Of a stretch of DNA of 64,000 nucleotides, positions 24,925-33,569 are shown in pieces. Under the pieces are notes generated by a model that saw only the letters and a list, made by a program, of their open reading frames with translations, did no database searches and was not told the origin of the DNA. Both the position numbers and the translations under genes were made by a program. Source of the DNA: AAA164-E04 sp964342825. GTDB lineage: Bacteria > Verrucomicrobiota > Verrucomicrobiia > Limisphaerales > AAA164-E04. The DNA lies in the NCBI GenBank assembly GCA_964342825.1, contig CAYFHO010000001.1, forward strand, positions 62,001 through 126,000, written 5' to 3'. Position 1 is the first letter of the stretch. Each line of letters begins with the position of its first letter.

Positions 24925-26286
24925 TCATCTTCTTCTAAAAAAGCCTCGACGGCGCTGTTCAAATCGAGTCGACGAAGGTTCGTCTCCCAGGATTTTTTGT
25001 GCTTTGGCTAATTCAATCCTTAAATTTTCAATGATTGGAAATTTGGAGGTGTCGTGCGACAGATCGGTCAATTCGTAAGGGTCATTCTTGAGATCGAAAA
25101 GTCGTGCTGTCTTGGAATTTAGATCATAAAAAAGTTTCCACCGCTTGTCCCGGATGCTTCGTTCATTTGACATATAAGCAGTGAACAAATAATCACGAAC
25201 CTTTGTTTTCCTGCCTTGGATAATCTCCGCGAGACTTCTTCCCTCCACTGCTTCAGGAATTGGAAGGTCAGACAATTGGCATAATGTGGGGAAAATATCT
25301 AGCAAGTAAGTAAGGGCGGGGGATGTCTGATTTCTCGGGATGCCCGGACCTGAGATGGAAAGTAAAGCGCGTGAAGCGTGTTCATAAGGGTTATGCTTCC
25401 CACTCATACCGTGACATTGCATGGAAAGGCCGTGATCGCTGGCAAAGACAATGATGGTTTCTTCAGATTTGCCTGTTGCTTTTAGCGCCTTGATGATTCG
25501 TCCGATTTGAGAGTCCAGGTGACTGATCATTCCATAATAGGACGCATAACTTTGAGGGGACCCATCTCGGATACGTCGACGTCCATTCGTTTCAGCTCCC
25601 TTCAAGTTTGATGTATGGTTGGGTGGCAGGACCATTTTTTCGGGATCATACATTTCTGCAAATTTTCCTGGTGGAACAAATGGTCCATGGGGAGAAGTAA
25701 ACGGAATGTAGCAAAAGAAGGGGGCTTTGGATTCTTTTTGTTTTTTCAGGAAAGACACCGCTGCATCGGTAAAAAGAGTTGTGGAGAAGATTCCGGGCAC
25801 TTCATACGGAATCATTTGGTCACCTTCACGGTAATTGAGCGGGACTTGATAATGATCGCGTGCAGCTCCACCGAAAAAAACCGCCTCACCTTGATCAAAG
25901 CATTTTAAAAAAGAATCGATTCCATTGTGCCACTTACCCGTTGCAAAGGTGGTATAACCAGCATCCTTGAAAACTTCTGGAAGCAATTTTCCTGTGTCCA
26001 GGTACAACGGAGCCCTGAACAGCGTCTTGCCACTCATGATCATGGCTCGACTTGGAAGACATGCGGCAGGTGTCATGGTTCCCTGGGTATATGCCTGGCT
26101 GAAGAAGGTGCCGGAGCGGACAAGTTGATCCATCTCTGGTGTTTTGACGTTTGGATTCCCCAGTATACTCAATGAATCGGCCCTTTGATCATCGGTGAGA
26201 ATGAATAGTATGTTTGGATGCGGTCCGCCTTGGAGCTTAAGGGCAACCAGCAGAAAAAGGCCCAGGATTTGTGAAAAAGTTTTCAT
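24925..26286 (-). CDS. Exported sulfatase (arylsulfatase, FGly type)
   Basis: This 453-residue enzyme hydrolyses sulfate esters. An upstream in-frame ATG exists at 26316, but the ATG at 26286 starts a proper signal peptide (MKTFSQILGLFLLVALKLQG), so I use that. The mature protein opens with NILFILTDDQRADSL, giving the first metal ligands (DD). The catalytic CLPSR (Cys76 to Arg80) fits the C-x-P-S-R signature whose Cys is converted to formylglycine by a sulfatase-modifying enzyme, which is not encoded in this window. Later motifs are GKWHNG, PFTSPHGPF and VFASDHGLSMQCHG. The substrate is probably a sulfated polysaccharide or glycan, given the surrounding DUF1080/CE15 genes; this is inference. 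Confidence 0.93.
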   Translation of the reverse strand: MKTFSQILGLFLLVALKLQGGPHPNILFILTDDQRADSLSILGNPNVKTPEMDQLVRSGTFFSQAYTQGTMTPAACLPSRAMIMSGKTLFRAPLYLDTGKLLPEVFKDAGYTTFATGKWHNGIDSFLKCFDQGEAVFFGGAARDHYQVPLNYREGDQMIPYEVPGIFSTTLFTDAAVSFLKKQKESKAPFFCYIPFTSPHGPFVPPGKFAEMYDPEKMVLPPNHTSNLKGAETNGRRRIRDGSPQSYASYYGMISHLDSQIGRIIKALKATGKSEETIIVFASDHGLSMQCHGMSGKHNPYEHASRALLSISGPGIPRNQTSPALTYLLDIFPTLCQLSDLPIPEAVEGRSLAEIIQGRKTKVRDYLFTAYMSNERSIRDKRWKLFYDLNSKTARLFDLKNDPYELTDLSHDTSKFPIIENLRIELAKAQKILGDEPSSTRFEQRRRGFFRRR

Positions 26287-26513
26287 GAGTACAGATTCCC
26301 AAAGGAATTTTGACAAACAGACGACTCATCCCATGATTTGGTTACAGCATTATTAAAATATGCTTTTGGTAGGGTTTTCCCGTAATGAGCAAACAGGGGA
26401 TTTCGCTGAACCCAGAGGTTCATTCGGATGATTACAGTAACACTGTGACGCGGGTATGCTCAAAAACAGAAAGTGTGCGGCAAGGCTTTTCACCGTTGAT
26501 TAACGACTCAAGG

Positions 26514-26933
26514 CTAGATGTAATACATTTCGCGAGTTTGATTATCCTGTTCGAGTATGGATCGAAAGTGGATGGAATCAGCTGTTTCATCCAGACAGGA
26601 TTGCATCTTTTCCCATGCTGTCCTGAGTGCTTGGGGACATTCGTTGTTCCCCAGGGCCGCAGGTTCGAAAATGGCTCCGTGAATGCAGCGCAGGATTTCT
26701 CCAAACGTAATTTCTTCGGGATCCTTGTTCAGCAAATAGCCACCTTCCTTGCCGCGAACGCTTTTTACGATTTTTTGTGATTTCAATTCAATGAGTATCT
26801 GGACCAGATAATTTTGGGGAATGTTTTGCTCCTTCGCCAAGTCCTCAACTCGCAATGCTTTTCCTGACTGATATTGTCTGGATAAGCCAAGAACCGCGCG
26901 AGCTGCATAATCACTTTTAACCGAAAGTTTCAC
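26514..26933 (-). CDS. Rrf2-family transcriptional regulator
   Basis: This 139-residue protein has the winged helix-turn-helix of the Rrf2/IscR/NsrR group: MKLSVKSDYAARAVLGLSRQ, the recognition region VEDLAKEQNIPQNYLVQILIELKSQKIVKSVRGKEGGYLL, and the family segment ITFGEILRCIHG. Cysteines at 83, 99 and 113 do not match the CX5CX5C iron-sulfur spacing of IscR, so a cluster cannot be assumed; CymR-like members work without one. It probably controls nearby or redox/sulfur-linked genes. It lies between the sulfatase (same strand, 227 bases downstream) and the divergent CE15 gene. Confidence 0.9.
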   Translation of the reverse strand: MKLSVKSDYAARAVLGLSRQYQSGKALRVEDLAKEQNIPQNYLVQILIELKSQKIVKSVRGKEGGYLLNKDPEEITFGEILRCIHGAIFEPAALGNNECPQALRTAWEKMQSCLDETADSIHFRSILEQDNQTREMYYI

Positions 26934-27152
26934 TACAATGAGTCTAAGTCATACAAGGGTTCAGAGCAATCTTAGATCTCAGAATTAACTCAACCTGCTA
27001 ACCAAGGCAGAAGGATCGATACCAACTAAACTTGAACCAACGGGATCTGATCACCAAACGACGTGACTTGCATCTCTTTGAGGTGGATCAAATGTCATGA
27101 ATATTCCAGGTTGTACACTGTTATTCATTGTGGCTTTTGATAGCCTTCAGTC

Positions 27153-28361
27153 ATGAGTTTTCGATGTTTGACCTGTTTTTTGATCATGTCCGCAACCTTG
27201 AGCTTGCGTGCTGAAGATTCGCTAGTTCCTTTAGAGGAAACCCATTTGCCTCCATTCTTTAACGGAAAAGTATTGGAACCCAAGATGGTTTGGGAAGAGC
27301 ATCGTCGCGACGAGATCCTGAGATTGTTTGAGCAACATGTATTTGGTAAAGCCCCGGAGGAAGGATATCAATTGACCTTTGAAGTGATGGATGAATCAGA
27401 CCTGGACTCATTGAAGGCACGACGAATCAAGATTGCGACACATGTCCAAACGGAATTGGGAAGTTTAACAATCAGAACAGTTGTATTTCTTCCTCTTGAA
27501 GTACATTCGAAAATTCCGGTTTTTCTCGGTATGCATCTGTTTGATTCCAACAAGGAAATTCCCATCGTCGGCCAACCCTGGAATGATCCTGACCATCGAC
27601 TTTCCGGTTTGGCTGAAAAGGATCCTACTGCTTTGCTTCATATGATATTTAGTCGTGGCTACGGATTGGCTACCATCGACGCGAATGATGTAGATCCAGA
27701 CAACCACGATGGTTTTTTGAATGGTGTGCATGGGCTTTTTCATAGTGAATCCCAGAGACCACATGGTGAAAGTGACTGGGGAACTTTGGCTGCCTGGGCC
27801 TGGGGATTGAGCCGATCACTGGATGCCTTGGAAACGCTTGAGGCAATAGATTCGGAACGCGTATTTGTGATAGGACACTCCAGGATGGGAAAAGCTGCCT
27901 TATGGGCAGGCGCAAGGGATGAACGTTTTGCCATGGTGATTTCCAATAACTCTGGTTGTGGAGGAGCGGCCATCAGTCGCCGAAAAAAAGGGGAAACAGT
28001 TGCCCACATCAATCGCGTTTTTCCACATTGGTTCTGTCAACGATTTCACGCCTATGGAAACAAAGAAGATCAACTGCCTGTTGATCAGCACATGCTGGTT
28101 GCTTTGTCAGCGCCCAGACCGGTTTACGTTGCCAGTGCAGAAGAAGATGCCTGGGCTGATCCTTTTGGGGAATTCCTTTCAGCTTATTACGCTTCCGAAA
28201 TTTACCGCTACCATGGGCTCGAGGGTTTGAGCAAAGAGGAACGACCTGTTCTGAATCACTCGATAGGAAGCAGGGTGGGGTATCACCTTCGCTCAGGCCG
28301 ACATGACATCACGGCCTTTGATTGGCTAAAGTATCTAGAGTTCGCTGATCGACATTTTTGA
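27153..28361 (+). CDS. CE15-type glucuronoyl esterase, exported
   Basis: This 402-residue protein has a signal peptide (about 1-21) and an alpha/beta-hydrolase domain of carbohydrate esterase family 15. Signatures are the nucleophile elbow VIGHSRMGKAALWAGARD (Ser in GHSRMGK), NNSGCGGAAISRR just downstream, HWFCQRFHAYG and the terminal SGRHDITAFDWLKYLEF with the catalytic His. CE15 enzymes cut the ester between 4-O-methyl-glucuronic acid and lignin alcohols, or act on other uronic-acid esters. In marine Verrucomicrobiota they often accompany sulfatases. The family is a firm call; the exact substrate is not. Confidence 0.9.
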   Translation: MSFRCLTCFLIMSATLSLRAEDSLVPLEETHLPPFFNGKVLEPKMVWEEHRRDEILRLFEQHVFGKAPEEGYQLTFEVMDESDLDSLKARRIKIATHVQTELGSLTIRTVVFLPLEVHSKIPVFLGMHLFDSNKEIPIVGQPWNDPDHRLSGLAEKDPTALLHMIFSRGYGLATIDANDVDPDNHDGFLNGVHGLFHSESQRPHGESDWGTLAAWAWGLSRSLDALETLEAIDSERVFVIGHSRMGKAALWAGARDERFAMVISNNSGCGGAAISRRKKGETVAHINRVFPHWFCQRFHAYGNKEDQLPVDQHMLVALSAPRPVYVASAEEDAWADPFGEFLSAYYASEIYRYHGLEGLSKEERPVLNHSIGSRVGYHLRSGRHDITAFDWLKYLEFADRHF

Positions 28362-28418
28362 AGAAAATACCAACTTTCACCTTTGATGATTTGTTGATAA
28401 ACGATAGGGATAGGTCAA

Positions 28419-29348
28419 ATGAATCCAGATAACTTACCGACTATTAAAAGCTTTTTCTGTGGTTTATGTATTTTTTGTTTCGCTTATTCTGGCTGTTGTT
28501 GTTTGTGGGTTGCAGGGACGACTATAGAAGGAGAACATTCAAGTTATTCCGGATTTTCCCGGGGTGAGTATCTTGCTAAAATTCTTGAAGAGACCCCAAA
28601 AACGCGACTCGCCAGGCTGCAAAGAACCAGAATCGAGCCCCGGGATGAAGTTTCAGACGAATTGATCGGGGTAACGATGGTTTTGAATGGTGAGTATAGC
28701 GATGCGATAAATGTTTTTCAGCAAATAGAAGAGAACACTCCTGGTAGATATACGACAGCTGCTAATCTAGGAACTGCATACGAACTGAACGGTCAACTCG
28801 AGGATGCATTGAAGTGGGTATCTGAGGGAATTAATCGAAATCCGGATTCTCATCTGGGTACCGAATGGTTGCATGTGGAGATCATTAAAAGCCTCATAAG
28901 ATTAAGGGACGATCCCGACTATTTTGAATCAAACCACATTTTAGAAATTCCTGAAATCGTTTCCAAAGACTGGTTGCTTAAGATTGGGGGTAATGAGTTT
29001 ACCCTTACTGAAGTTATGGCAGCCCTTGACTACCAGCTGAAAGAAAGAATGATTTTTATAAAACCACCAGATCCAGTTGTTGCAGACTTACTATACTCTT
29101 ACGGGCTTTTGGAGGCTAGAACCCGAATAGTTGAAACTGGAATTCCATTACTCAAATTATCATTGCAATACGGCTTCTCTGATCTGTCTTCGATTGAGAA
29201 CGAAATTTCGAATTACGAATCTCTTATTCAAAAAAGGTTATTTCGGCGAAATGTGTATATCTGTATAGGTTCATTTGCATTGCTTATCTTAGCTTATTTT
29301 GCCATCAAAAATAAATGGATCACACTAAGAAGGCATTCAGCATCCTGA
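28419..29348 (+). CDS. Orphan TPR membrane protein in an AT-rich patch
   Basis: I do not recognise this 309-residue protein. It has an N-terminal hydrophobic stretch rich in Cys, Phe and Tyr (about 12-34, signal or anchor) and a tetratricopeptide-like region (about 95-145: YSDAINVFQQIEEN, AANLGTAYELNGQLEDALKWVSEG). A hydrophobic helix lies near the C-terminus (about 280-299) followed by a basic tail. It should be mostly extracytoplasmic. Codon use is clearly more AT-rich than neighbouring genes (about 38% GC in several lines compared with about 50% outside), which suggests a different origin or low expression. It follows the CE15 gene by 57 bases. Confidence 0.72.
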   Translation: MNPDNLPTIKSFFCGLCIFCFAYSGCCCLWVAGTTIEGEHSSYSGFSRGEYLAKILEETPKTRLARLQRTRIEPRDEVSDELIGVTMVLNGEYSDAINVFQQIEENTPGRYTTAANLGTAYELNGQLEDALKWVSEGINRNPDSHLGTEWLHVEIIKSLIRLRDDPDYFESNHILEIPEIVSKDWLLKIGGNEFTLTEVMAALDYQLKERMIFIKPPDPVVADLLYSYGLLEARTRIVETGIPLLKLSLQYGFSDLSSIENEISNYESLIQKRLFRRNVYICIGSFALLILAYFAIKNKWITLRRHSAS

Positions 29349-29430
29349 TTGTCACCGAAGAATATTGCTCGATTTGTCGACAATAATTCCAGAGATTGTA
29401 ATATTCGGATCCCTTGGATATTCTTAGAAC

Positions 29431-29907
29431 ATGCTATTTCGTAAATTCTACAAACTTTGGTTTCTGCTTACCTTTTGGTCGTTGAGCCTTTCTGGTGAAG
29501 AAGCAGATCGACAGATTCATATCCTCAAAGTTTTACCCCACCTTTTGGATGCCAACGGTAAACATGCTTTGTCGCCGAGTCTTCTTGAACGCGATGCTTA
29601 TCAGGCTCATCTACGGAGCCATCCCGAAGAAGTTTCCAATCTTCGATTTGATGTGAATTGGAAATTGAAGGATAAGTTTGGTGATGAACTGGAACTTCGA
29701 GTTGAGGTTCGGTTAGGGAGTGGGAATTCTATTCGTACATTGAAGGCCAAAACACCCTTGCGCCCCAAAAAGCTCCGTAGACGAGGCTGGACTTCTGTTG
29801 CGTTGAAAAAAGAAGATTATGATCCCAACGCCAATCTGATTGCCTGGCGTATTACTATTTGGAATGGGGATCAGGAGCTTGCCTCTCAGAAGAGTTTCCT
29901 TTGGTAA
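29431..29907 (+). CDS. Small exported hypothetical protein
   Basis: This 158-residue protein starts with a signal peptide (about 1-22, KLWFLLTFWSLSLSG). The mature part contains IHILKVLPHLLDANGKHALSPSLLERDAYQ and a beta-rich segment (LRFDVNWKLKDKFGDELELRVEVRLG, then RRRGWTSVALKKEDYDP, then IAWRITIWNGDQEL). I recall similar small exported proteins in Verrucomicrobiota, but there is no assigned function. It reads like a single Ig-like or C2-like beta sandwich. It lies 82 bases after the AT-rich TPR gene and could be co-transcribed. Confidence 0.72.
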   Translation: MLFRKFYKLWFLLTFWSLSLSGEEADRQIHILKVLPHLLDANGKHALSPSLLERDAYQAHLRSHPEEVSNLRFDVNWKLKDKFGDELELRVEVRLGSGNSIRTLKAKTPLRPKKLRRRGWTSVALKKEDYDPNANLIAWRITIWNGDQELASQKSFLW

Positions 29908-29960
29908 TTCTCCTTGAAGATATCATTCAACGCGATCGGGTTATTTGTTTCGCATGTATG

Positions 29961-30057
29961 CGGTTGGTAGGCGCGTACTGCTTGAACGCACCAACTTGCA
30001 ATGAAGTTAGGTATGACTTTATTTGCGCTCACAGACCTGCGGCAGCAGGTCCCTACC
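29961..30057. repeat. REP-like pair of palindromes in a convergent intergenic gap
   Basis: Two stem-loops sit between convergent genes. The first pairs GTTGGT (29963-29968) with ACCAAC (29990-29995) and GCGT (29973-29976) with ACGC (29986-29989). The second is a perfect GACCTGC (30034-30040)/GCAGGTC (30045-30051) stem with a GGCA loop. An outer pair GGTAGG (29966-29971) and CCTACC (30052-30057) could link them. This double-hairpin layout is that of REP/BIME-type elements mobilised by RAYT transposases. It might also terminate transcription in both directions, although there is no U-tract. Confidence 0.5.
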
Positions 30058-30074
30058 GGTTTCTCAGATGGAAT

Positions 30075-32135
30075 TTATTGTACCCTTAATTCCTCGAATA
30101 CAGTGTCTGGTAATTCTGAGAGGAAGCGCGATGGTGTTTGCATGAAATCACCATTGCCCCTTTGGGCAAAACGCATCAGTGGGTAGCAAAGATACAATTC
30201 GTCCATTGCCCGGGTGGAAGCCACATAAAAAAGGCGACGCTCTTCCTCCTCCGTTTCCGGGTTTTCCGTCGATCTTTCAGAGGGAAACAGCCCCTCGCAT
30301 AGCATGATGACGAAGACCACCTTGAATTCGAGTCCCTTGGCCTGATGGATGGTGGACAGCTTGATGCGCTCTTCATCGGCGGCAGCATCTTTTTGATCGC
30401 TCGGTGCCATGTCCGTCTCAAGTGCAAGCTGTGTCAGGAAAGCTTCCGGTGTCTCAAATTGTTGAGCATAGACAGCAAGTTGTTCGAGATCCTCCAGTCG
30501 GTTTCGATAATTTGCATATTCTTCTTTAAGATGGTCCTCATAACCTGCATCCAATACGTGACGAATCATCAAGGGCACACTTTCACGTATCTTGGAATCC
30601 TCCATTTGTTCGATGGTTGCGTGAAATTGTTCAAAGGCTTCCCTTGATTTTTTGGGTGCCTTGGACATGCAGGCGTCGAGTCCCGGCATCAGGGAGACAT
30701 TTGGAGTCCAGTCCGGGTCTTCTTCGCCTGCTGCATCACCCGAATCAGAGGTGCTCTGTGGTGAACTGGCCAAGCCTGATTGGAAATGTTGCCAAAGTTT
30801 GTCAGCACTTTTAATTCCGACACCCGGCATCAACTTGATGATGCGTTTAAAGGACAGCTCATCTCCGGGATTTACCAAGAGTTTGATGTAGGCTGCGACA
30901 TCTTTGACATGGGCTTGTTCAAAAAAACGAATGCCACTCGTGATGGAAAAAGGAATATTGCGGCTTGTTAATTCCATCTGCAGTTCCATGGCGTGAAAGT
31001 GGGACCGATACAAGATGGCCATTTCATTCAGTTCAATCCCTTCATCTCTCAGTTCCAGGGCTTTTTGTGCCACAAACATGGCTTGTTCATGGGCGTCGTT
31101 GGTGACGACCACCATGGGTTCCGGGCCTTTCGGACGCGCGGGTTCAAGTTGCTTGGCGAACTGCTGCTCGTTGGAACGGATAACGGCATTTGCAAAATTC
31201 AGGATCTGCGGAGTACTGCGGTAGTTGGTTTCGATTTTGTGAACCTTGGCATCCTTGTAGCGTTTGGGGAATTCGAAAATATTGGCAAAGTGGGCACCCC
31301 GCCAAGAATATATGCTTTGAGAATCATCGCCCACCACCATGACATTTTGATGGCGTGCACCTATCAGATCAACCAGATCACTTTGTATGCGGTTGGTATC
31401 CTGATACTCATCGACAAGCACAAACTGGAACTGGCGTTGGTATTGTTCCAGGACATTTTCGTTTTGACGCAGCATGTCCAGCCACAATACGAGGAGATCG
31501 TCGAAATCCATCATATTGTTGGAGCGTTTCCGGTTTTGATACAGCTTCATCACCAACTCCATCTGATCGACGAGATGCGAGAAGTAGGGGAATTGTCTTT
31601 CGAGCAGTGATTCCATGGAGCACTGTTTGTTTGCAACCAGAGAAAAGATGTCGGCGAGAACTTTGGCTTTGGGAAATCGAGTTGCCTTGACATCAATTTT
31701 GGATTCACCCACGCATGCGCTCATCAGATCAATGGCATCTTCACGGTCCATGATGGTGAAATCCTGTCTGAATCCGATGCAATCCGCATGTCGTCTCAAC
31801 ATTCTGGCTCCAATGGAATGAAAGGTGCCTCCCCAGACGACGTAGGCTTCATTGCCCAGAAGGTCACCCACTCGCTGCATCATTTCACGGGCTGCCTTGT
31901 TGGTAAAAGTCAGCAAAAGAATACGGTCCGCAGGAATTCCTTGTTCCAGCAGGTAGGCCACCCGATAGGTCAAGGTGCGGGTCTTACCAGCACCGGCACC
32001 GGCGATCACAAGTGCCGGACCTTTGGGCGATGTGACTGCTGCATATTGTTGATCATTCAATTCACCACGATAATCGATCCTCAATTCCACATCGGATTTA
32101 AGAACATTTCGCTGGAGTCGATATTCCTTTGCCAT
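30075..32135 (-). CDS. pcrA: UvrD/PcrA-type superfamily I DNA helicase
   Basis: This 3'-5' DNA helicase of repair and replication-fork clearance is 686 residues from the ATG at 32135, chosen over the in-frame ATG at 32174 because MAKEYRLQRN gives the more natural N-terminus. Motifs in order: Q-motif LNDQQYAAV, Walker A VIAGAGAGKTRTL, Ia LLTFTNKAAREM, Walker B LVDEYQDTN, III VVGDDSQSIYSWRGA, IV NYRSTPQIL, V STIHQAKGLEFKVVFVI and VI RRLFYVASTRAMDEL. It is slightly shorter than PcrA/UvrD (about 720) because the C-terminus ends soon after motif VI. The gene stands alone, convergent with the small exported protein. Confidence 0.95.
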   Translation of the reverse strand: MAKEYRLQRNVLKSDVELRIDYRGELNDQQYAAVTSPKGPALVIAGAGAGKTRTLTYRVAYLLEQGIPADRILLLTFTNKAAREMMQRVGDLLGNEAYVVWGGTFHSIGARMLRRHADCIGFRQDFTIMDREDAIDLMSACVGESKIDVKATRFPKAKVLADIFSLVANKQCSMESLLERQFPYFSHLVDQMELVMKLYQNRKRSNNMMDFDDLLVLWLDMLRQNENVLEQYQRQFQFVLVDEYQDTNRIQSDLVDLIGARHQNVMVVGDDSQSIYSWRGAHFANIFEFPKRYKDAKVHKIETNYRSTPQILNFANAVIRSNEQQFAKQLEPARPKGPEPMVVVTNDAHEQAMFVAQKALELRDEGIELNEMAILYRSHFHAMELQMELTSRNIPFSITSGIRFFEQAHVKDVAAYIKLLVNPGDELSFKRIIKLMPGVGIKSADKLWQHFQSGLASSPQSTSDSGDAAGEEDPDWTPNVSLMPGLDACMSKAPKKSREAFEQFHATIEQMEDSKIRESVPLMIRHVLDAGYEDHLKEEYANYRNRLEDLEQLAVYAQQFETPEAFLTQLALETDMAPSDQKDAAADEERIKLSTIHQAKGLEFKVVFVIMLCEGLFPSERSTENPETEEEERRLFYVASTRAMDELYLCYPLMRFAQRGNGDFMQTPSRFLSELPDTVFEELRVQ

Positions 32136-32473
32136 AGACCAAACGATTGTGCACAGGAAGGAGGTCTGCCGCAAAGTAAATTGAAATGGCAGGAGCGAGC
32201 AGGTAATTCACAGGGCGAGTCACCAGTTAGGTTGAATCTCCATAGAGAGGCAACTATTTCAAGTCCCTGTTCTCATTTATGTTGTCGGAATGGGATTGAT
32301 CCAGCGAAGATGCACAAAACGGCCGAAATCAGCGTCTATTGAATTTAACTCCGCACCATTTTCGATGACCCATGCTGCCAAATGAGAATCGGTTGTTAAA
32401 TTTCCAGCCGTAGTTGTATCTGCAAAACTTCTTCCCTGTTGTTTTTATGGGAGCGTTGATGCAATATTCCATC
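32136..32473. other. 338-base gene-free region between divergent helicase and cupin genes
   Basis: No open frame with coding character, RNA gene or repeat is visible here. The region should hold the promoters of both flanking genes. A weak candidate for the cupin direction is TTGAAT (32232-32237) followed, 17 bases later, by TATTTC (32255-32260), more than 200 bases upstream of the cupin start. The first 40 bases could also encode an N-terminal extension of the helicase. Confidence 0.4.
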
Positions 32474-32830
32474 ATGTCGAAACGCTATGAAATGGTTCAG
32501 ATGGATGAGGTTGATCCTGTTCGCTGCCCATGCGGATTTGCCAAGCGAGCCTTTGCATCGCCTGAGAACAAGACCGCTACGCTTCATATGGTGGATATTC
32601 AGTCGGATTCGAAAACTCATTATCATAAAAAGCTGACCGAAATTTATTTAGTCCTGGAAGGGGAAGGGGAGATTGAATTGGATGGTAAACGCTTTCCGGT
32701 TCGACCGATGTCGGCGATCATGATCAAGCCAGGATGCCGCCATCGTGCCATTGGTAAATTGAAAATTATCAATGTCCCCGTTCCTGCTTTTGACCCTGAA
32801 GATGAGTGGTTTGATGATGACAGTGAATAA
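32474..32830 (+). CDS. Cupin-fold protein
   Basis: From the ATG at 32474 (in-frame ATGs exist upstream from 32414, but MSKRYEMVQMDEVDPV is the natural start) this is a 118-residue single-domain cupin. The core reads HMVDIQSDSKTHYHKKLTEIYLVLEGEGEIELDG (first motif with HxH and Glu) and PMSAIMIKPGCRHRAIG (second motif with His), so metal ligands of both cupin boxes are present. Before it lies a CxC pair, CPCGFAKR. Small cupins of this kind may be isomerases, dioxygenases or sugar-binding proteins; I cannot decide. The next gene starts inside its end. Confidence 0.85.
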   Translation: MSKRYEMVQMDEVDPVRCPCGFAKRAFASPENKTATLHMVDIQSDSKTHYHKKLTEIYLVLEGEGEIELDGKRFPVRPMSAIMIKPGCRHRAIGKLKIINVPVPAFDPEDEWFDDDSE

Positions 32831-33560
32831 AATAATGAACTTTCGATCAGGAATCAGGCATCCCTTGTCCAGTTTGTTGATCCTTTGCTTGGCTTTGGTA
32901 GGACTCATGGTGCTCGGTCAAAATGATCGTGAGCATGTTGTTGGAGCCTGGACCTGGACCACTCAGCAGAGTGATGGAGGATTGTTTACCAGTGTCATGG
33001 ATATTCATCCAGGAAATGCGAATTCCTTAACCGGATCCATTCGCAATCCCAAAGGTGAAAGTATTCCTTTTAAATCGGTGCGCCTAAGAAAGGGGCAGAT
33101 TCAGGTAACACTGGATTACCAGGTTTTGGGGCAAACTTTCAAGGCTTCCTATATCGGAAAAGTTTCTGGTGAAAATATTGATGGAAAGGTGGAGATTCAA
33201 TTTCAGGATAGAACCATCAAGCGCATGTGGAAGGCCAGGCGTTTGCAGGAATTTCCCCTTGCCGGAAAATGGGATTGGAAGCTTTCTACTCCAGATGGCA
33301 ATGAACTCAAGGCAACCCTGATACTTCAACAGGATGCCAGCGGAGTAAGTGGCCGATTGGAGTCTGATCAGTTCAACATGCCTTTACGTGATGCAAGCTT
33401 TGAGGCCGGGCAATTGAAATTTGTGACTCAGCGTGAAGAGGATGGTGGAACTTTTTATTCCACAGGTAAGTGGCATGGAAATCTACTGAGCGGAGTGGTC
33501 AGTTCTCCTTCGATTGGAGAAGAACTCAAGTTGCCATGGGAAGCGCGCAAGCGACCTTGA
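32817..33560 (+). CDS. Exported protein with a tandem-duplicated beta domain
   Basis: The open frame begins at 32772, but the ATGs at 32817 or 32835 give a proper signal peptide (HPLSSLLILCLALVGLMVLG). I use 32817, which overlaps the cupin end by 14 bases; 32835 is equally possible. The mature protein is two similar halves of about 100 residues. Each starts GAWTW/GKWDW followed by a DG turn, has a GxxGxxxx strand pair (SLTGSIRNP, GVSGRLESD) and ends with a W-K/E-ARR/K motif (MWKARRL, PWEARKR). The pattern resembles small lipocalin-like or calycin beta-barrel domains common in Verrucomicrobiota. Function unknown; ligand binding outside the cytoplasm is likely. Confidence 0.75.
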   Translation: MTVNKIMNFRSGIRHPLSSLLILCLALVGLMVLGQNDREHVVGAWTWTTQQSDGGLFTSVMDIHPGNANSLTGSIRNPKGESIPFKSVRLRKGQIQVTLDYQVLGQTFKASYIGKVSGENIDGKVEIQFQDRTIKRMWKARRLQEFPLAGKWDWKLSTPDGNELKATLILQQDASGVSGRLESDQFNMPLRDASFEAGQLKFVTQREEDGGTFYSTGKWHGNLLSGVVSSPSIGEELKLPWEARKRP

Positions 33561-33569
33561 TGGTTATTT

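Noticed and set aside
26385..26780. Plus-strand open frame of 131 codons
   Set aside because: Mostly antisense to the Rrf2 regulator; composition is not protein-like.
30993..31610. Plus-strand open frame of 205 codons
   Set aside because: Antisense to the UvrD/PcrA helicase, which has all helicase motifs intact.
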